Shown: one piece after another, positions 53,154 through 58,225 of the stretch | Position numbering within the stretch: position 1 is the stretch's first letter | How the letters are laid out: the number at the start of each line of letters is the position of its first letter | Assembly (NCBI GenBank): GCA_944326315.1 | Contig: CALVDP010000008.1 | Span: 1 to 58,225, forward strand | From: an uncultured Bacteroidales bacterium | GTDB lineage: Bacteria > Bacteroidota > Bacteroidia > Bacteroidales > UBA932 | Length of the DNA stretch: 58,225 nt | Reading direction: 5' to 3' | Made by a program: the position numbers and the translations under genes | The notes under the pieces: model-generated | Told to the model about the DNA's origin: nothing | The model's database searches: none | Seen by the model: the letters and a program-made list of their open reading frames with translations, nothing else

Positions 53154-54560
53154 ATGAAAAATTTCCGAAAAGGTCTTTGCGCTGCAGTACCGGTATTTGC
53201 AGCCGCCATTCCGGCTTCCGCCGCAGATACAGACGCGTCAAAGGTTCCGGCCGCAAAAGAAAACAGAAGACCGAACATTATCTACATCATGACAGACCAG
53301 CAGTGCGCCACTGCGATGAGCTGCGCCGGAAATCCCGACGTGCTCACACCTAATATGGACAGACTTGCGGAACACGGCATACGTTTCACCAACGCCTATT
53401 GCGCCATGCCCCTGAGCGGCCCTGCCCGTGGTGCGATGTTCACCGGATACATGCCGGTTGAGACAGGGATCATTGAAAACGACATTCCCGTTCCGGATTC
53501 TCTGAAAGGAATGACTCTCGGCTCATTGGTAGCTTCTGCCGGATATGACTGCGCCTATGCCGGGAAATGGCATGTGAATACCGTCAGCCTCCCTTCAGAC
53601 CACGCCTTCGGGTTCAGGAACCTGCACGGGCACAATGACACAGGTCTGTCAGAAGCCTGCATAGAATATTTAAGGGAAGACCATGACAGGCCTTTCTTCC
53701 TTGTGGCTTCATATATCAATCCCCACAACATCTGCGAGTATGCACGCGGGCAGAATACCCCTCACGCTTCACTACCGGAATTCACTCTCGAAGACTGTCC
53801 GCCTCTGCCGGCCAATTTCGCTGTGAATCCGTATGATGCAGCCGTGCTTCAGTTCGAGAAACGGCAGAGCTATTCCCTTTATCCTTCGCAGGACTTCACT
53901 CCTGACGACTGGAGACGCTACCGCTATGCCTATTACCGTCTTGTGGAGGCTGTGGATGCCGAGATCGGAAAGCTGCTTGACGAGATCGACAGGCAGGGGC
54001 TGTGGGACAATACAGTCATTATTTTCACCAGTGACCACGGAGACGGCAATGCTTCGCACCAGTGGAACCAGAAGACCGTCCTGTACGAGGAAGTGGCCAA
54101 CATTCCTTTCATAATATGCCTTCCGGGCGGGCGGAATGCCGGCAAGGTGCTGCCGCAGCTTGTCAACAACGGCACCGACCTTATGCCTACCGTATGCGAC
54201 TGGGCGGGGGCGGAAGTTCCTGCAGGACGTTCGGGCCTGAGCCTGCGTGATGTGGCAGAATCGGGAGATGCCGCACACCCGTTCAGGGACTATGTGGTGA
54301 CCGAGACCAACTTCAACCAGACAGCAGGCACTTCAGGCTGGATGGTCCGCACGGCCAGGTACAAATATGTCCTTTACGACAAGGGGCTGTACCGCGAACA
54401 GCTGTACGACATGGAGAACGACAGGGGAGAGATGGTGAATCTTGCTGTGGATTCCAGATACAGGACTATCGTAGAGGAACACAGGGCCATGCTCAGGGAA
54501 TGGATGCAGACCCATCCTGGACCGAGGAATGCCTCCATGGCCAGGTTCATCCCTGAATAG
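53154..54560 (+). CDS. Secreted sulfatase, Ser-type formylglycine
   Basis: A 468-residue S1 sulfatase that would remove sulfate from glycans in the periplasm or at the surface. After a signal peptide (MKNFRKGLCAAVPVFAAAIPASA) it has the metal-site start NIIYIMTDQQ and the active-site motif S88-GPARGAMFTG (S-x-P-x-R). Because the modified residue is Ser, activation must come from an anaerobic radical-SAM maturase (anSME), which is not in this window. Later motifs are AGKWH, SDHGDGNASHQWNQKT and a C-terminal arylsulfatase tail. The nearest -7-like box (TATATTCG) has one mismatch. The gene is alone. Confidence 0.93.
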   Translation: MKNFRKGLCAAVPVFAAAIPASAADTDASKVPAAKENRRPNIIYIMTDQQCATAMSCAGNPDVLTPNMDRLAEHGIRFTNAYCAMPLSGPARGAMFTGYMPVETGIIENDIPVPDSLKGMTLGSLVASAGYDCAYAGKWHVNTVSLPSDHAFGFRNLHGHNDTGLSEACIEYLREDHDRPFFLVASYINPHNICEYARGQNTPHASLPEFTLEDCPPLPANFAVNPYDAAVLQFEKRQSYSLYPSQDFTPDDWRRYRYAYYRLVEAVDAEIGKLLDEIDRQGLWDNTVIIFTSDHGDGNASHQWNQKTVLYEEVANIPFIICLPGGRNAGKVLPQLVNNGTDLMPTVCDWAGAEVPAGRSGLSLRDVAESGDAAHPFRDYVVTETNFNQTAGTSGWMVRTARYKYVLYDKGLYREQLYDMENDRGEMVNLAVDSRYRTIVEEHRAMLREWMQTHPGPRNASMARFIPE

Positions 54561-54590
54561 GCCGTTCCGTCATTTCTTATATCATTGGTG

Positions 54591-54997
54591 TCATTTGTAC
54601 TCCGAAGGCATGCAGCCGATGTGTTTCTTGAAACTTGTCGCGAAGTAGGACGGTGAACTGAAGCCTGTCGCGGCAGCCAGCAAGATTCTCGCCCAGACAG
54701 TATTGTACCAGTGGGGCATTATTACCACATCGAGAGTGGTAGGAGTTTCGTTCCGATGCCGTCCTTGTTGGCCGCCTTCACCGCAAACCGGTATTTACCC
54801 GGAGGCAGATTGGAGTATGTGGCCGCCCGGGAAGGATCCATGACATAAGTCCATCCGTCGGAGAAGCCTTCAAGGGTATAGGCAAACCTGTTCTGCTTCC
54901 ACGACACGAAATCGGCCGCCGCAAATGTCAGGGTAAAGGAAGACCTACCCTCACTGAGCCGTATTTCGCCTGTCCTGCCGATATCGGAGGTCACCAA
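54591..54997 (-). pseudogene. Remnant of a hybrid two-component regulator (HTCS)
   Basis: On the minus strand the first part (54997 to about 54745) reads as a Y_Y_Y domain (FAAADFVSWKQNRFAYTLEG, then YSNLPPGKYRFAVKAANKDGIG). A change of frame near 54740 leads into VVIMPHWYNTVWARI, the start of the membrane helix of such proteins, and this joins directly to LLAAATGFSSPSYFATSFKK and GCMPSEYK, the end of an AraC DNA-binding domain, before a stop at 54591. The kinase, receiver and most of the AraC domain are missing, as is the beta-propeller, so about 1000 residues have been deleted. Another stop lies just upstream. The gene cannot make a working regulator. Confidence 0.85.
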
Positions 54998-55101
54998 CGG
55001 CGCAGGTGCCGACTACGACACGAAATACTGGATTGCACGATAGTCGGGTCCGAGTGTCCTCTCCAAGCCTTGAAGATTCAGTGAAAAACGTTTTCATCCA
55101 T

Positions 55102-55132
55102 TTTGATTATCTGCGACAATTCTTTATATTTG
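55102..55132 (+). promoter_or_regulatory. Promoter of the NifU-like / GGGtGRT gene pair
   Basis: TTTG at 55102-55105, a 19-base spacer and TATATTTG at 55125-55132 match the consensus exactly, with transcription starting about 30 bases before the ATG at 55171. Confidence 0.85.
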
Positions 55133-55170
55133 CGACCGGATTTGAAAAACTTTCTTTACAACAATAGGTT

Positions 55171-55872
55171 ATGGTTTATTCACACGAAGTGCAGCAGATG
55201 TGCTGCGTCAAAAAGGGACCAAACCATGGTCCGGCTCCTATTCCTGAGGAGGGAAAATGGGTAAAATCAAAGGAAATAACTGATATTTCAGGACTTACTC
55301 ACGGCGTGGGCTGGTGCGCTCCTCAGCAGGGTGCATGCAAGCTGACACTCAACGTCAAGGAAGGCGTTATCCAGGAAGCTCTTGTGGAGACTATCGGCTG
55401 CTCCGGAATGACACATTCCGCAGCCATGGCATCCGAAATCCTTCCGGGCAAGACCATTCTTGAGGCTCTTAACACGGACCTTGTTTGTGATGCTATCAAT
55501 ACCGCGATGAGGGAACTTTTCCTCCAGATCGTTTACGGACGTACCCAGTCCGCATTTTCGGAAGGCGGTCTTATGATCGGTGCCGGCCTTGAGGATCTCG
55601 GCAAGGGACTTCGCAGCCAGGTAGGTACACTCTACGGTACATTGGCAAAGGGTCCGCGCTACCTTGAGATGGCCGAGGGATACATCAAGACTCTTGCCCT
55701 CGACAAGAATGACGAGATCTGCGGATACGAGTTCGTACATCTCGGCAAATTCATGGATCTCGTGAAGAAAGGCGTTGACGCAAACGAGGCCCTGAAGCAG
55801 GTGACCGGCACTTACGGCCGTTTCTCAAAGGAGGATGGCGCTGTCAAATATATCGACCCACGTAAAGAATAA
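55171..55872 (+). CDS. NifU/IscU-like iron-sulfur scaffold-related protein
   Basis: A 233-residue cytoplasmic protein with a NifU N-terminal-like domain. The segment LVETIGCSGMTHSAAMASEILPGKT (residues about 72-95, quoted in part) aligns with the second cysteine region of IscU (C77 here), C49 and C56 lie where the first cysteine should be, and C106 in LVCDAINTAM may match the third. Its N-terminus adds MCCVKKG with C11 and C12, not found in IscU. The C-terminal half (about 140-233) is specific to this family. It is paired with the GGGtGRT gene 14 bases later, and no isc or suf gene is near. A role in handling Fe-S clusters or another metal centre is an inference. Confidence 0.82.
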   Translation: MVYSHEVQQMCCVKKGPNHGPAPIPEEGKWVKSKEITDISGLTHGVGWCAPQQGACKLTLNVKEGVIQEALVETIGCSGMTHSAAMASEILPGKTILEALNTDLVCDAINTAMRELFLQIVYGRTQSAFSEGGLMIGAGLEDLGKGLRSQVGTLYGTLAKGPRYLEMAEGYIKTLALDKNDEICGYEFVHLGKFMDLVKKGVDANEALKQVTGTYGRFSKEDGAVKYIDPRKE

Positions 55873-55879
55873 GGAGGAG
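55871..55879 (+). promoter_or_regulatory. Strong Shine-Dalgarno site before the GGGtGRT gene
   Basis: AAGGAGGAG overlaps the stop codon of the NifU-like gene (TAA at 55870-55872) and ends 7 bases before the ATG at 55887. Such strong sites are unusual in Bacteroidota, where most genes lack them. Confidence 0.8.
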
Positions 55880-55886
55880 ACATACT

Positions 55887-56897
55887 ATGATAAGAGAAGT
55901 TAAGTTCGAAAGCCAGGATCGTCGTATCAAACAGATTCTCGCTGCGCTCAATGCAAACGGTATCAAGGATATCGAGGAGGCCAACGCTATCTGTGACAAG
56001 TATGGTCTCGATCCTTACAAGACTTGTGAGGACACTCAGCCTATATGCTTCGAGAACGCCAAGTGGGCTTATGTAGTAGGTTGCGCAATCGCCATCAAGA
56101 AAGGGTGCAAGAACGCTGCCGAGGCTGCCGAGGCTATCGGTATCGGTCTCCAGTCATTCTGTATTCCCGGCTCCGTGGCAGATGACCGCAAGGTAGGTCT
56201 CGGACACGGCAATTTGGCCGCCATGCTTCTGCGTGAGGAGACCAAGTGCTTTGCTTTCCTTGCAGGCCACGAGTCATTCGCAGCTGCAGAAGGTGCTATC
56301 AAGATTGCAGCCAAGGCTGACAAGGTGCGTAAGGAGCCTCTCCGCTGCATCCTTAACGGTCTCGGCAAGGATGCCGCGCAGATCATTTCACGTATCAACG
56401 GCTTCACTTACGTGCAGACACAGTTCGACTATTACACAGGCGAGCTGAAGGTCGTTCGCGAGATTGCATACAGCGACGGCCCGCGTTCCAAGGTGAAATG
56501 CTACGGTGCAGACGACGTACGCGAGGGTGTAGCCATCATGTGGCATGAGGGTGTGGATGTTTCCATCACAGGCAACTCTACAAACCCTACACGTTTCCAG
56601 CATCCGGTTGCCGGTACATACAAGAAGGAGCGTATCCTTGCAGGTAAGCCATATTTCTCTGTTGCATCCGGCGGCGGTACAGGACGTACGCTTCACCCGG
56701 ACAACATGGCCGCAGGTCCAGCTTCCTACGGTATGACCGACACCATGGGCCGTATGCACAGTGACGCGCAGTTTGCAGGTTCATCTTCAGTTCCAGCCCA
56801 CGTGGAGATGATGGGATTCCTGGGAATAGGCAACAACCCTATGGTGGGATGTACTGTTGCTTGTGCTGTGGATGTGGCTACTGCCCTGAACAAGTAG
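55887..56897 (+). CDS. GGGtGRT family protein
   Basis: A 336-residue cytoplasmic protein of the conserved family named after its motif, here SGGGTGRT at residues about 261-268. Function is not established. Other strongly patterned parts are KYGLDPYKTCEDTQPICFENA (in part, residues about 30-50), VGCAIAIKKGCKNAAEAAEAIG (in part), HGNLAAMLLREETKCFAFLAGHESFAAAEGA (in part) and VGCTVACAVDVATAL at the end, with several conserved Cys (C46, C53 and others). The Gly-rich motif and His/Cys residues could bind a nucleotide or metal. It always seems to sit with the NifU-like gene; here it follows with a strong ribosome site. A terminator follows 100 bases later. Confidence 0.9.
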   Translation: MIREVKFESQDRRIKQILAALNANGIKDIEEANAICDKYGLDPYKTCEDTQPICFENAKWAYVVGCAIAIKKGCKNAAEAAEAIGIGLQSFCIPGSVADDRKVGLGHGNLAAMLLREETKCFAFLAGHESFAAAEGAIKIAAKADKVRKEPLRCILNGLGKDAAQIISRINGFTYVQTQFDYYTGELKVVREIAYSDGPRSKVKCYGADDVREGVAIMWHEGVDVSITGNSTNPTRFQHPVAGTYKKERILAGKPYFSVASGGGTGRTLHPDNMAAGPASYGMTDTMGRMHSDAQFAGSSSVPAHVEMMGFLGIGNNPMVGCTVACAVDVATALNK

Positions 56898-56904
56898 GCG
56901 TCAT

Positions 56905-56985
56905 TATCTGTCTTCAGAAAACCCTCCCACTCCGTGGGGCCCTCCCTGTGCGGGCGCAACGTTTTCTTCAGACAGACAATGACTT
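56905..56985 (+). repeat. Imperfect inverted repeat after the GGGtGRT gene
   Basis: CTGTCTTCAGAAAAC at 56909-56923 and GTTTTCTTCAGACAG at 56961-56975 pair at both ends (CTGTC with GACAG, GAAAAC with GTTTTC) with a symmetric 4-base TTCA internal loop, around a GC-rich centre (56924-56960) rich in short complementary runs (CTCCGTGGGG, GGGCGC). It looks like a structured intergenic repeat. The gap 57033-57203 that follows contains no gene that I can see. Confidence 0.6.
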
Positions 56986-57001
56986 GCAGCAAATAAACAG
57001 T

Positions 57002-57032
57002 CCCTGTAACTTTGACGGTTACGGGGATTTTT
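57002..57032 (+). terminator. Intrinsic terminator of the NifU-like / GGGtGRT operon
   Basis: CCCTGTAAC pairs with GTTACGGGG (one G-T pair) around a 7-base loop, then ATTTTT. It lies about 105 bases after the GGGtGRT stop. Confidence 0.8.
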
Positions 57033-57203
57033 CGTATGTGGGGGTGTCTGGGAAAAGACAGGATTTGCCAATTTGATTTTGGAGAAATTCAAGGTCAAGT
57101 TGGCACCTCCATTTAATAGACTTGTTTATATGGACTGAAATCGAGTACAGATAAAGAGAGATTCCAAAATTATGTGGAATGGCAGTCAAAGCCTATTCAC
57201 TTT

Positions 57204-57234
57204 TTTGTGAATCTTAATAAAATGACTATATTTG
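57204..57234 (+). promoter_or_regulatory. Promoter of the higBA module
   Basis: TTTG at 57204-57207, a 19-base spacer and TATATTTG at 57227-57234 match the consensus exactly. The -7 box ends 15 bases before the higB ATG, so the leader is very short. Confidence 0.82.
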
Positions 57235-57249
57235 CAGAAATAACGATTA

Positions 57250-57567
57250 ATGGACATAATTTTTGACAAAGATTATCTGAAAGAACTATATGTAACAGGA
57301 AAGACAAGTGACAAGAAACATAGATACCAGCCGCAGATAATCAACAAATATGTCCGAGTGATAGATATTATGATGAGTTTACCCGACACGTTGTCTTTAA
57401 TGAGGATAAACTCATTGAATTACGAGAAATTAAAGGGAGATAAGAAAGGACTGTCCTCTGTCAGAGTCAATGACCAGTACAGGATAGAATTTGAAGAATA
57501 TACTGTGGATGGACAAAGCATAGCAACAATATGTAATATAACGGAGTTGTCTAACCATTATAAATAA
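57250..57567 (+). CDS. higB: HigB/RelE-type toxin
   Basis: A 105-residue toxin of the HigB branch of the RelE superfamily, which cuts mRNA at the ribosome. The characteristic SLNYEKLKGDKKGLSSVRVN and DQYRIEFEEY segments (residues about 56-90) match the family's KLxGxxxGxxSIRINxxxRI pattern. In this gene the N-terminal part is a little longer than usual (MDIIFDKDYLKELYVTG). The antitoxin gene follows 7 bases later, the usual toxin-first order. It is more AT-rich than the rest of the window, suggesting transfer. Confidence 0.88.
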   Translation: MDIIFDKDYLKELYVTGKTSDKKHRYQPQIINKYVRVIDIMMSLPDTLSLMRINSLNYEKLKGDKKGLSSVRVNDQYRIEFEEYTVDGQSIATICNITELSNHYK

Positions 57568-57574
57568 TAAAGAT

Positions 57575-57922
57575 ATGATTACTTCCATTAAAGGGATAGA
57601 CCCTAATATGATAGCAAACAACCTGGAGCCTTTCCGACCGACACATCCCGGGGAAGTGCTGAAAGGTGAACTGGAATACAGAGGAATCTCCCAGAAACAG
57701 TTGGCAACAGAAATGGGGATTTCATGCACATTGCTTAATGAGGTGTTGAATGGCAAAAGACAGGTAAATACAGAACTTGCATTGCTTGTCGAGGCAGCTT
57801 TGGATATTCCTGCAGAATCCCTGTTGCAGATGCAGGCAAGATACAACATGCTTACAGCCAAACAGAATAAATCGTTTATGGAAAAGTTGCAGAATGTGCG
57901 TAAGATTGTCGCAGCACTTTAA
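57575..57922 (+). CDS. higA: HigA antitoxin, helix-turn-helix
   Basis: A 115-residue antitoxin with an XRE-type helix-turn-helix (residues about 35-90; LEYRGISQKQLATEMGIS and LLNEVLNGKRQVNTELAL). The N-terminal PTHPGEVLKGELE is the HigA family start. It should bind HigB and repress the module's promoter; no clear operator palindrome was found over the -7 box. A hairpin terminator follows the stop by about 20 bases. Confidence 0.9.
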   Translation: MITSIKGIDPNMIANNLEPFRPTHPGEVLKGELEYRGISQKQLATEMGISCTLLNEVLNGKRQVNTELALLVEAALDIPAESLLQMQARYNMLTAKQNKSFMEKLQNVRKIVAAL

Positions 57923-57941
57923 TTTCCGACAATTTACAGAG

Positions 57942-57986
57942 AATCTTCCGATTCGGTTTCTGATGAAATTGAGTCGGAAGATTTTT
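57942..57986 (+). terminator. Intrinsic terminator of the higBA module
   Basis: AATCTTCCGA pairs perfectly with TCGGAAGATT around a 22-base loop and is followed by TTT and CG, then TTT. It begins 20 bases after the higA stop. Confidence 0.75.
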
Positions 57987-58056
57987 CGTTTATATGCTGA
58001 CAAGATTTTGAGAATCCAATCTTATATATCCCTTGAAATTTTTGTCACTCATGTAA

Positions 58057-58225
58057 ATGATGGATAGTAATCTCGTTATAAATAAGTTACAAAACAAATA
58101 CCTGCCTTGCTTTAGGGATAACGAGAACTGGAAGAAGAAAGTCATTCATAATTAGGGACTGTCGTAAAAAGAATAAAACTTTATAACGAATTGATTGCCA
58201 ATGTAATATAAAATTTGTATCTTAG
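58057..58225 (+). other. Window edge: short open frame, then a possible element start
   Basis: A 32-codon open frame (58057-58155, MMDSNLVINKLQNKYLPC and on) has no recognisable function and may be the remnant of a broken gene. From its stop the sequence reads GGGACTGTCGTAAAAAG, which resembles the terminal sequences of some insertion elements, and the last bases (TTGC, 19 bases, TATCTTAG) look like a promoter with two mismatches at -7. The right side of the putative element is outside the window. Confidence 0.3.

Noticed and set aside
54722-54997. A 91-codon gene
   Set aside because: It is only the Y_Y_Y piece of the deleted regulator and is treated as part of the pseudogene.
57777-58067. 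A 96-codon open frame overlapping the end of higA
   Set aside because: It is in another frame of higA and its terminator, with no family features.

Overview
The window is chromosomal DNA from a member of the Bacteroidales (phylum Bacteroidota), probably gut-associated. The lines of evidence are a SusC/SusD pair with surface lipoproteins, many signal peptides and lipobox cysteines, phylum-typical promoters (TTTG, 19-20 bases, TAnnTTTG) and gene types such as pyruvate:ferredoxin oxidoreductase, GGGtGRT protein and a UvrB with an extra insert. Genus cannot be fixed from the sequence. Base composition looks close to half GC in the genes and AT-rich between them; only the last kilobase (toxin-antitoxin and beyond) is distinctly AT-rich.

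Layout. 1-13.4 kb, all leftward: ribE-ribD behind an FMN riboswitch, an M16 peptidase, a secreted esterase, pyruvate:ferredoxin oxidoreductase, fabD, tRNA-Arg(CCG) and an S9 peptidase. 13.7-23.7 kb: a WYL regulator diverging from a rightward GH3 / metalloprotease / GH2 cluster whose promoter region holds a dispersed repeat and two tandem copies of a palindromic promoter. 23.7-32.9 kb: SGNH hydrolase (leftward), then a housekeeping series of BadF-type kinase, recR, mntP, corA, rpsA, rnz, a LysM glucosaminidase and mltG. 32.8-40.4 kb, leftward: a C_GCAxxG_C_C protein, a lipoprotein/beta-barrel pair, a Rel protein with a degenerate hydrolase domain, and uvrB. 40.5-49.1 kb, rightward: a five-gene polysaccharide utilization locus whose first gene is broken at a run of nine G. 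49.2-52.9 kb, leftward: porin, lamin-tail lipoprotein and metallophosphoesterase, probably for organic phosphate. 53.2-58.2 kb: a Ser-type sulfatase, the deleted remnant of a hybrid two-component regulator, a NifU-like/GGGtGRT gene pair, and a HigBA toxin-antitoxin module.

How it fits together. Much of the window concerns capture of complex polymers: GH3, GH2, SGNH hydrolase, esterase, sulfatase, peptidases and the SusCD locus act at or outside the outer membrane, while pyruvate:ferredoxin oxidoreductase and fabD lie downstream in central and lipid metabolism. The least explained material is non-coding: a four-copy dispersed element built from hairpins whose first stem covaries between copies, and a duplicated 66-base palindromic promoter in front of the GH3 gene. 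The poly-G frameshift and the NifU-like/GGGtGRT pair are the best leads among the genes.
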